The position numbers and the translations under genes were made by a program. A model generated the notes under the pieces. That model did no database searches, was not told the origin of the DNA, and was given only the letters and a program-made list of their open reading frames with translations. Positions 1 to 4,253 of a DNA stretch of 6,503 nt are shown here, one piece after another. How positions within the stretch are numbered: the stretch's first letter is position 1; every line of letters starts with the position of its first letter. The DNA is from Candidatus Nealsoniibacteriota bacterium (GTDB lineage: Bacteria; Patescibacteriota; Minisyncoccia; Minisyncoccales; GWA2-38-27), in contig PWMZ01000022.1 of NCBI GenBank assembly GCA_003559065.1, positions 1 through 6,503 of the forward strand. The letters are read 5' to 3'.

Positions 1-6
1 CCAAAC

Positions 7-37
7 AAACCTCACTGTTTTAAGCAGTGAGGTTTTT
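7..37 (+). terminator. Intrinsic terminator of an upstream gene
   Basis: An 11-bp perfect stem (7-17 with 25-35, core CCTCACTG/CAGTGAGG) closes a 7-nt loop and runs into a T5 tract at 33-37. This is a classic rho-independent terminator for a rightward gene that ends before the window. It insulates the promoter that starts four bases later at 41. Confidence 0.85.
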
Positions 38-40
38 CAT

Positions 41-70
41 TTGACATAAACAACATTCTTTTGGTATAAA
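41..70 (+). promoter_or_regulatory. Sigma70-like promoter P1 of the small membrane protein gene
   Basis: A consensus -35 box TTGACA (41-46) is separated by 18 bp from TATAAA (65-70). The -10 box is also extended by TG one base upstream (62-63). Transcription would start near 77, leaving a leader of about 50 nt before the ATG at 130. The promoter sits directly after the upstream terminator, which supports an independent transcription unit. Confidence 0.7.
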
Positions 71-91
71 GGATACAGTAAGTAATTTTAC

Positions 92-103
92 TTGCTATAA
101 AGG
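92..103 (+). promoter_or_regulatory. Second extended -10 promoter P2, tandem to P1
   Basis: TTGCTATAAAGG at 92-103 repeats the P1 element TTGGTATAAAGG (61-72) with one mismatch, 31 bp downstream. It keeps the TG extension but has no good -35 box. A start near 108 would give a leader of about 22 nt. A short inverted repeat, AAGTAA-TT-TTACTT (80-93), lies between the two -10 boxes and touches the edge of P2, so it could be a regulator site. Its AT-richness makes a chance match possible. Confidence 0.45.
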
Positions 104-129
104 TCTAAAAAGTAAATTAATAAAATAAT

Positions 130-333
130 ATGTATTATATCATTGGAATATTAGTTGCCGTGGTTGTAGTGGTAGCAATTGTGATGATTACTAAAAAGAA
201 GGGGGGTGTGAAAAAAGACGAAAGTCTTTCTCCGGAACAACCTCAGCAACCGGAACAACCACAAGCCCAACAGCCGGAGCAGCCGAGTACTCCCGAGCAA
301 CCGGAAGATGACCAGCAAACACCACAAGTATAA
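130..333 (+). CDS. Small single-pass membrane protein with PEQP-repeat tail
   Basis: This 67-residue protein of unknown function has a hydrophobic segment (residues 3-20, rich in Val and Ile) starting right after the initiator Met. A basic stretch follows (TKKKGGVKK, 21-29), then a tail rich in Pro, Glu and Gln with four PEQP copies at about 35, 41, 49 and 55. No lipobox or signal-peptidase site is visible, so the hydrophobic segment is probably an uncleaved anchor. By the positive-inside rule the tail should face the cytoplasm. The gene is monocistronic, with two promoters upstream and a strong terminator 10 bases after the stop, which argues that it is real. There is no Shine-Dalgarno before the ATG. 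The tail resembles flexible spacers that hold a protein away from the membrane, but no partner is evident. Confidence 0.7.
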   Translation: MYYIIGILVAVVVVVAIVMITKKKGGVKKDESLSPEQPQQPEQPQAQQPEQPSTPEQPEDDQQTPQV

Positions 334-343
334 TATAGTTTTT

Positions 344-374
344 AAAAAGGAGCGGAGTAATCCGCTCTTTTTTT
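344..374 (+). terminator. Intrinsic terminator after the small membrane protein gene
   Basis: The core stem GAGCGGA/TCCGCTC (350-356 with 361-367) closes a GTAA loop, which in RNA is the stable GNRA-type GUAA tetraloop. G-U and A-U pairs extend the stem outward to about 344, and a T7 run covers 368-374. It ends the rightward 67-residue gene, and murI begins 29 bases later. The upstream A run also allows weak function on the other strand, but no leftward gene needs it. Confidence 0.9.
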
Positions 375-387
375 ATTTCAAAAATTT

Positions 388-396
388 TGTTATTAT
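388..396 (+). promoter_or_regulatory. Extended -10 promoter of murI, probably leaderless
   Basis: TG-T-TATTAT at 388-396 forms an extended -10 box, with TATTAT at 391-396. Six to seven bases downstream lies the murI ATG at 403, so the predicted transcript starts at or next to the start codon. No convincing -35 box is present, since the upstream bases are the T tract of the preceding terminator. Because that terminator blocks read-through, murI needs a promoter in this 28-base gap. Confidence 0.5.
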
Positions 397-402
397 AAAG
401 AA

Positions 403-1179
403 ATGATAGGTATTTTCGATTCCGGAGTAGGGGGGTTAACTATTGTCAAAGAAGTCTTTAAAACTCTGCCGGAATATCAAATCATATACTTTGGAGATAC
501 GGCTCGTTTGCCTTACGGAACCAAACAGGAAAATTTTGTCAAAGAATATTCAGCAAAAATTTCTCAATGGTTGATAGAAAAACAAGCCAAAATAATAGTG
601 GTGGCTTGCCACACTTCTTCTGCTTGGGCGGCTGAAAGTTTAAAAAGAAAACTTAAGGTTCCTGTTTTCGAAATGATTACACCGGTAGTCAAGGAAATTT
701 TAAATAATAATTATAAAAAGATAGGAATAATTGGAACTCCAGGAACCATCAAAAGTAATTGCTATAATAAAAGATTATTAAAAAACAATTCTTCTTTGAG
801 AATTTATTCTCAAGCTTGTCCTTTATTGGTTCCCTTGGTGGAGGAAGGTTGGATTGATAAAAAAGAAACCGAATTAATTACTCAACATTATTTAAAACCC
901 TTGAAAGAAAAAAAGGTGGATTGTTTGGTTTTGGCTTGTACTCATTATCCTTTGTTAGAAAAAACCATTAAAAAGATAATGGGTAAAAAAGTTAAAATTA
1001 TTAATCCAGCCGAAAGCTTGGTTCAAGATTTAAAAAAATTTTTAGAAGAAGATAATTTAGCTAAAAAAGGAAGCAATCATCAATTTTTCTTTAGTGATAA
1101 TCCTTATCATCTAGATAAATTAAGTAAGATGGCTTTGAACAAAAAGATCAAAATAAAGATAGAAAGATTGGGGTGTTGA
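403..1179 (+). CDS. murI: Glutamate racemase
   Basis: This cytoplasmic, cofactor-independent enzyme interconverts L- and D-glutamate and supplies D-Glu for the peptidoglycan stem peptide. At 258 residues it is of normal family length. Diagnostic features are the N-terminal FDSGVGG loop (5-11, with D6 and S7), DTARLPYG (32-39), the first catalytic cysteine C69, the LVEEG segment around E147, and the second catalytic cysteine C179 in ACTHYPLL (178-185, with H181). The two cysteines are the acid/base pair of the two-base mechanism. The usual Cys-Asn-Thr after the first cysteine reads Cys-His-Thr here (C69-H70-T71). The ATG at 403 fits the short N-terminus typical of the family. No Shine-Dalgarno is present and the message may be leaderless. 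The TGA stop overlaps the -35 box of the next gene, and no terminator separates them, so read-through into the ArsR operon is possible. Confidence 0.95.
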   Translation: MIGIFDSGVGGLTIVKEVFKTLPEYQIIYFGDTARLPYGTKQENFVKEYSAKISQWLIEKQAKIIVVACHTSSAWAAESLKRKLKVPVFEMITPVVKEILNNNYKKIGIIGTPGTIKSNCYNKRLLKNNSSLRIYSQACPLLVPLVEEGWIDKKETELITQHYLKPLKEKKVDCLVLACTHYPLLEKTIKKIMGKKVKIINPAESLVQDLKKFLEEDNLAKKGSNHQFFFSDNPYHLDKLSKMALNKKIKIKIERLGC

Positions 1180-1204
1180 CAAGAAAAAATAAATGAATTA
1201 CAAT
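1176..1204 (+). promoter_or_regulatory. Sigma70-like promoter of the ArsR-rubrerythrin operon
   Basis: A perfect TTGACA (1176-1181) is followed after 17 bp by TACAAT (1199-1204), one mismatch from consensus. The -35 box shares bases with the TGA stop of murI. The predicted start near 1211 lies within two bases of the ATG at 1213, so the first gene is probably read from a leaderless or nearly leaderless message. Confidence 0.8.
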
Positions 1205-1212
1205 TCACATAT
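1189..1212 (+). promoter_or_regulatory. Candidate ArsR/SmtB-type operator over the -10 box
   Basis: The core TGAATT-AC-AATTCA (1194-1207) is a perfect 6-bp inverted repeat with a 2-nt centre. ATA at 1189-1191 pairs with TAT at 1210-1212, giving nine matched positions of twelve in a 12-2-12 layout. TGAA-N6-TTCA is the core of operators bound by SmtB/CzrA-type members of the ArsR family (established knowledge). The site covers the -10 box and the predicted transcription start just ahead of an ArsR-family gene, which fits autorepression. Binding is inference. Confidence 0.65.
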
Positions 1213-1497
1213 ATGAAGGAAAAATGTTACAAATTTTTCGAAACATTAGGAACTGAGCTAAAAATAGATCTTCTGATTGAACTTAAAAAAGAAAGCTTAA
1301 GTGTTACTGAATTAGCCCAAAAAGTTAACCAAGAAAGAAGTAAGGTTTCTCATGCTTTAACAACGCTTTTAAAATGTAATTTCGTTAAAGTTGAGAAAGA
1401 GGGAAAAAGAAGAATTTATTCTTTGAACAAAGAGACAATTTTACCACTTTTAGATTTAAGCGAAGAGCATATAAAAAAATATTGTGAAAATTGTTAA
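1213..1497 (+). CDS. ArsR-family winged-helix regulator with C-terminal CxxC
   Basis: This 94-residue protein has the compact ArsR fold: helices around 5-27, helix-turn-helix at about 31-55 (SVTELAQKV then the recognition helix SKVSHALTTL), and a beta-wing near 57-71 (VKVEKEGKRRIYSL). Family members are dimeric repressors that leave DNA when they bind a metal or are oxidised. The classical ELCVCDL arsenic/cadmium motif is absent, since the matching helix reads VTELAQKV. Cysteines are C5, C55 just after the recognition helix, and a terminal pair C91/C94 in YCENC. These could form a non-classical metal or redox site, but the ligand cannot be told from sequence. The gene heads a five-gene operon and sits directly behind a matching operator. 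The ATG is at or next to the predicted transcription start and has no Shine-Dalgarno. Confidence 0.85.
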   Translation: MKEKCYKFFETLGTELKIDLLIELKKESLSVTELAQKVNQERSKVSHALTTLLKCNFVKVEKEGKRRIYSLNKETILPLLDLSEEHIKKYCENC

Positions 1498-1526
1498 AAG
1501 TCGAAAAAAAATAAAATAAAAAAAAT

Positions 1527-1790
1527 ATGAAAAAATGTCACGATTGTCAAAAGGCAATTAAAATTGAAGGCAAAGAAATCAAAAACGGAGTAAAACTTAA
1601 ATACAAGAAAGAAGGTAAAAACTTTTTTGTCTTTAAATGTCAGGATTGTTTTGCTAAAAATAAAAGCTTGAATAATTTTCAAGCTTGCGAAGTTTATTCC
1701 CGGGTAGTCGGCTATTTAAGGCCGGTTAAACAATGGAATATGGGAAAACAAGAAGAATTTAACCAAAGAAAAGTATATAAATATGATTAA
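1527..1790 (+). CDS. Small zinc-ribbon protein with NrdD-type glycyl-radical motif
   Basis: This 87-residue protein matches the C-terminal end of class III (anaerobic) ribonucleotide reductase NrdD without the large catalytic barrel. CxxC pairs at C4/C7 and C38/C41 could hold a zinc ion. Next comes EVYSRVVGYLRPVKQWN (55-71) and a tail with GKQEEF (73-78). In full NrdD, R-V-x-G-Y marks the loop whose glycine carries the stable radical; here that glycine is G62. The NrdD zinc cysteines also lie just before that loop. C54 is an additional cysteine. No catalytic domain is encoded nearby and the start and stop look intact, so this is a separate small gene and not an obvious remnant. It could be a spare radical domain, the second half of a split NrdD, or a zinc protein with another role. 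It lies 29 bases after the ArsR gene and overlaps the SDR gene by 8 bases. No Shine-Dalgarno is present. Confidence 0.75.
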   Translation: MKKCHDCQKAIKIEGKEIKNGVKLKYKKEGKNFFVFKCQDCFAKNKSLNNFQACEVYSRVVGYLRPVKQWNMGKQEEFNQRKVYKYD

Positions 1791-2535
1791 TTTAAAAGAT
1801 AAGGTAGCCATTATCACCGGAGCTAAGCAAGGAATGGGCAAAGCCCACGCTAAAACCCTAGCCCAAGCGGGAGCTAAAGTAGTGGTTTCTGATATTTCCT
1901 TAGAAGACTGTGAAAAGGTGGCCCAAGAAATAGGGGAACAAGCCATAGCTATAAAATGTGATATTAGTAAAAAAGAAGAGGTTCAAGGGATGGTAAAAAA
2001 AACTATAGAAAAATGGGGAAGAATTGATATTCTAGTTAATAACGCCGGTATTGCTGATTTTAAAGATTTTTTAGAAATGACCGAAGAAGATTGGGACAAA
2101 ACCATAGACATCAACTTGAAAGGTTATTTTTTATGTTCTCAAGCTGTTAGTAAAATAATGGCTGAACAAAAATCAGGGGTTATCGTTAATATCGGCTCTA
2201 TTGCGATGGGACAAGTAGGGGTAGGTTTTCCCAATTTAGTTCATTATGTCTCTTCTAAGGGCGGAATAGCGGGTATGACAGAGGCCTTAGCTATAGACTT
2301 AGCCCCTTATAATATTAGAGTTAACGCTATCGCCCCCGGGGTTATTGAAACTCCAATGATAGATCCTATCAAGTCTGACCAAGACTCCTTTGAAGCAACC
2401 ACCCAAAGAATTCTTTTAAAAAGAGTAGGTAAGGCTCAAGAAATAGCTAATGTCGTGCTATTTTTATCATCTGACCTTTCTTCCTATATGACCGGGGCGG
2501 TAATTCCGGTTGATGGAGGTTGGTTGGCAAATTAA
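1783..2535 (+). CDS. Classical short-chain dehydrogenase/reductase (FabG-like)
   Basis: This 250-residue cytoplasmic NAD(P)-dependent oxidoreductase spans a complete Rossmann fold. Visible motifs are the nucleotide loop TGAKQGMG (12-19), D37 at the end of the second strand (an acidic residue here usually favours NAD(H) over NADP(H)), D60 in the CDI segment, NNAG (86-89), and the catalytic tetrad N111, S139, Y155 and K159 (YVSSK). APGVIETPM (184-192) and the C-terminal VDGGW complete the family pattern. It resembles 3-oxoacyl-ACP reductases and sugar or secondary-alcohol dehydrogenases, and the substrate cannot be assigned. The ATG overlaps the end of the preceding gene by 8 bases, suggesting coupled translation. 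The next gene starts one base after its stop. Confidence 0.9.
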   Translation: MINLKDKVAIITGAKQGMGKAHAKTLAQAGAKVVVSDISLEDCEKVAQEIGEQAIAIKCDISKKEEVQGMVKKTIEKWGRIDILVNNAGIADFKDFLEMTEEDWDKTIDINLKGYFLCSQAVSKIMAEQKSGVIVNIGSIAMGQVGVGFPNLVHYVSSKGGIAGMTEALAIDLAPYNIRVNAIAPGVIETPMIDPIKSDQDSFEATTQRILLKRVGKAQEIANVVLFLSSDLSSYMTGAVIPVDGGWLAN

Positions 2536-2536
2536 T

Positions 2537-3097
2537 ATGGAAACAATCAAAAATTTATCAAAAGCTTTTGTTGGAGAAAGTCAAGCTAGAAATCGTTACG
2601 ATTTTTATGCTAAAATAGCCAAAAAAGAAGGTTATGAACAAATTAGTGAAATTTTTTCTTTAACCGCTGAAAATGAAAAAGTTCACGCTAAAAGATTGTT
2701 CGAACATATTCAAGAATTAAAAGAAGAAGTTGAGGTAAATTCTGAAGTTCCTAATGTTTACGGAAAAACAATGGAAAACTTAAGATCAGCCATTGAAGGG
2801 GAAAACCATGAATATTCTCAAATGTATCCTGAATTTGCTCAAGTAGCCGAAAAAGAAGGTTATCAAGAAATAGCCAATAGACTAAGAGCTATCGCTAAGG
2901 CGGAAGAACACCATGAAGAAAGGTTTAAAAAGGTCTTAGTTCAGTTAGAAAATGGAACCGTCTTTAAGAAAGAAAAAGAAGTTCAATGGATGTGTCGAGA
3001 GTGCGGTTATCGTTATTCTTCAGTAGAAGCTTTAGAAAACTGTCCTTCTTGCGACCATCCGCAAGCTTACCAACAATTAGTGTGCGAACAGTATTAA
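2537..3097 (+). CDS. rbr: Rubrerythrin
   Basis: This 186-residue non-haem iron protein reduces hydrogen peroxide to water and protects anaerobes from oxidative damage. The four-helix di-iron domain carries the expected ligands: E14 (GES), E47 and H50 (ExxH), E89 and E92 (GENHE), and E123 and H126 (ExxH). The C-terminal rubredoxin-like domain has C153/C156 and C169/C172, with the 12-residue spacing typical of rubrerythrin rather than free rubredoxin. All metal ligands are present, so the protein should be active. The ATG at 2537 starts one base after the SDR stop and gives the usual METIKNL-like N-terminus. An in-frame ATG at 2510 would add nine unrelated residues read from inside the SDR gene. 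The electron donor is not encoded in the window; the neighbouring dehydrogenase is a speculative candidate. Confidence 0.95.
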   Translation: METIKNLSKAFVGESQARNRYDFYAKIAKKEGYEQISEIFSLTAENEKVHAKRLFEHIQELKEEVEVNSEVPNVYGKTMENLRSAIEGENHEYSQMYPEFAQVAEKEGYQEIANRLRAIAKAEEHHEERFKKVLVQLENGTVFKKEKEVQWMCRECGYRYSSVEALENCPSCDHPQAYQQLVCEQY

Positions 3098-3438
3098 CCA
3101 CTCAAGAGTTCGAAAAATTAGTTCAAGAGGGGATCGACTTAATCCCTGAAGACATTCTGCAAAAATTGGAGAATGTTGAAATTTGCGTTGAAAACAAAGA
3201 AGAAAAGAGAAACAATTCTTTGGTTTTAGGCCTTTACCAGGGGGTACCGAAAAACAAAAGGTGGAGCTATGGACAAGTGTTGCCTGATAAAATAACTATT
3301 TTCAAAAAATCAATTGAAAAAATAGCTAAAAATAAAGAGGATATTAAAAAAATTGTTGCTAAAACGGTTTATCACGAAATAGCTCATCATTTCGGCTTTT
3401 CCGAAAAAGAAATCAAGAACCTAAAACATTCCCGATAA
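3082..3438 (+). CDS. Minimal zincin metallopeptidase-family protein
   Basis: This 118-residue protein resembles the small zincin-like family once called DUF1025 (possibly acetylated, gene function unknown). It begins with the family's TxxEFEKLVQEGID segment (7-19), continues with LGLYQGVP (49-56) and LPDKITIFKK (67-76), and ends with the zinc motif HEIAHHFGFSE (98-108). There H98 and H102 bind metal and E99 is the catalytic base. No signal peptide or membrane segment is seen, so it is probably cytoplasmic. The GTG at 3082 is the only plausible start and places the conserved region at the usual distance. An upstream ATG at 2986 reads antisense-style frame through the rubrerythrin rubredoxin domain and lacks family similarity. 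The gene overlaps rubrerythrin by 16 bases, implying translational coupling, and its 3' end overlaps the convergent fmt gene by 26 bases. Its substrate is unknown. Confidence 0.85.
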   Translation: MRTVLTTQEFEKLVQEGIDLIPEDILQKLENVEICVENKEEKRNNSLVLGLYQGVPKNKRWSYGQVLPDKITIFKKSIEKIAKNKEDIKKIVAKTVYHEIAHHFGFSEKEIKNLKHSR

Positions 3439-4213
3439 TTTCCGGGTGACCGTTTAAAAAATCCCTACTATTAGTCGGCTTTTTACCTTCTATTTGTAAT
3501 CTTTCTATTTTTAGAGTCCCTTTTTGGCATTGGACAATCAAGTTTTTATGAACCTTTCCAGGAATTTTGGAAAGGTTTTTTTTGTTTTCTTTTCCTTTCA
3601 AAATTTTAATTCTAATATTTTTCCAAAAAGTAAATGTACCCGGCCAAGGATCAAAGGCTCTTATTTTCCTTTCAATTTTTAAAGAAGATTCTTTCCAATT
3701 AATTTTGCCATCATTTCTTTTTAATAAAATTGTGTAGGTAGCTTCCGATTCTTTTTGGGGGTTCGGGTTAATTTTACCTTCAATCCATTTAGGTAAAATT
3801 TCAATTAAAAGATTAAAAGATAGCTCGGCTAATTTTTTTTCCAAGCTTAAAAAAGTTTCTTTTCCAATTTTGATTTCTTTTTGAGTTATTATTTTTCCAT
3901 GATCTATTTTTTCATCCATTAAAATAATAGTGCTGCCTGTTTTTTTATCATTATTTAAAATGGTTTGTTGAATAGGGGAGGGTCCTCGATATTCAGGAAG
4001 CAAGGAGGGATGAACATTTAAACAACCATGTTTGGGAATATTAATAATCTTTTTAGAGAGTATTTTTCCGAAAGAAGCGACAATAAAAAGATCTCCTTCA
4101 AGCCTTATTGGTAATTTGTCGGTTATGACTAAGGAAGGAGCAAATTCTGTTTTTTTAAACTTTTTTAAAATTATATTGGAAAAATTGGAAGAGCCGAAAA
4201 ATACTATTTTCAT
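3413..4213 (-). CDS. fmt: Methionyl-tRNA formyltransferase, shortened N-domain
   Basis: This cytoplasmic enzyme transfers a formyl group from 10-formyl-tetrahydrofolate to initiator Met-tRNA. The N-domain begins with KIVFFGSSNFS (2-12) and carries the catalytic triad N66, H68 and D104, with the SLLPEYRG motif at 70-77. The C-terminal tRNA-binding domain is recognisable by RAFDPWPGTFTFW (186-198) and IEGKKP near 241. The protein has 266 residues, against about 315 in E. coli. Most of the missing length falls between residues 31 and 49: compared by eye with E. coli Fmt, about 39 residues are absent there, including the loop after the second strand that contacts the tRNA acceptor stem. The TGA stop lies inside the convergent metallopeptidase gene. 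No Shine-Dalgarno precedes the ATG, and the promoter is shared divergently with the gene at 4254. Confidence 0.92.
   Translation of the reverse strand: MKIVFFGSSNFSNIILKKFKKTEFAPSLVITDKLPIRLEGDLFIVASFGKILSKKIINIPKHGCLNVHPSLLPEYRGPSPIQQTILNNDKKTGSTIILMDEKIDHGKIITQKEIKIGKETFLSLEKKLAELSFNLLIEILPKWIEGKINPNPQKESEATYTILLKRNDGKINWKESSLKIERKIRAFDPWPGTFTFWKNIRIKILKGKENKKNLSKIPGKVHKNLIVQCQKGTLKIERLQIEGKKPTNSRDFLNGHPEIIGNVLGS
3551..3583 (+). terminator. Terminator of the ArsR operon, embedded antisense in fmt
   Basis: A perfect 10-bp stem AACCTTTCCA/TGGAAAGGTT (3551-3560 with 3568-3577) closes a 7-nt loop and runs into a T8 tract (3576-3583). On the plus strand it has the shape of an intrinsic terminator. 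It lies 113 bases after the metallopeptidase stop, and no better hairpin occurs earlier. It is inside the fmt coding region, where that strand encodes a poorly conserved stretch of the C-domain (about residues 211-221). Confidence 0.7.
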
Positions 4214-4215
4214 AC

Positions 4216-4244
4216 TTGCTTTTTTATTTTATTACTATTATAAT
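4216..4244 (+). promoter_or_regulatory. Rightward promoter of the 115-residue protein and ATPase pair
   Basis: TTGCTT (4216-4221) and a perfect TATAAT (4239-4244) are spaced by 17 bp. The predicted start near 4251 leaves only about three bases before the ATG at 4254, another near-leaderless arrangement. The -35 box starts three bases beyond the fmt start codon. Confidence 0.7.
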
Positions 4245-4248
4245 ACCA
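4237..4248 (-). promoter_or_regulatory. Leftward promoter of fmt sharing the palindromic -10 box
   Basis: The 10-bp palindrome TATTATAATA (4236-4245) gives TATAAT on both strands. Reading leftward it is preceded by TGG (4248-4246), so TGG-TATTAT is an extended -10 box. No good -35 box is seen on this strand. The transcript would start near 4233-4230, leaving a leader of about 20 nt for fmt. Confidence 0.5.
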
Positions 4249-4253
4249 TAAAT

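Noticed and set aside
1177..1212. TGA at the end of murI is in frame with the ArsR gene, so TGA read-through or TGA=Gly would fuse them
   Set aside because: MurI is already full length, the 12 intervening codons are promoter and operator sequence, no CDS uses internal TGA, and fmt also ends correctly at TGA. In-frame placement has a one-in-three chance.
1494..1682. Minus-strand open frame of 62 codons, Phe-rich
   Set aside because: It lies opposite the zinc-ribbon gene. Its Phe and Lys runs are the complement of that gene's AAA/GAA codons, and it has no promoter or recognisable motif.
1716..1946. Minus-strand open frame of 76 codons
   Set aside because: It is antisense to the start of the SDR gene, whose Rossmann motifs are clear, so it is a shadow frame.
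2515..2520. GGAGGT as a Shine-Dalgarno for rubrerythrin
   Set aside because: It is about 16 bases from the ATG, too far for normal use, and is explained by conserved Asp-Gly-Gly codons of the SDR.
2986..3081. N-terminal extension of the metallopeptidase to an ATG at 2986
   Set aside because: The added residues come from a second frame through the rubredoxin domain of rubrerythrin and do not resemble the family. GTG at 3082 gives the expected length.
3431..3446. CCCG/CGGG hairpin near the convergent gene ends, possible fmt terminator
   Set aside because: The stem is only 4 bp with an 8-nt loop, lies before the fmt stop and has no clean T tract on the minus strand. No convincing fmt terminator was found.
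4032..4253. N-terminal extension of the 115-residue protein to an ATG at 4032
   Set aside because: It would be read antisense through fmt and across the divergent promoter. The ATG at 4254 sits just after the predicted transcription start and begins the charged sequence.
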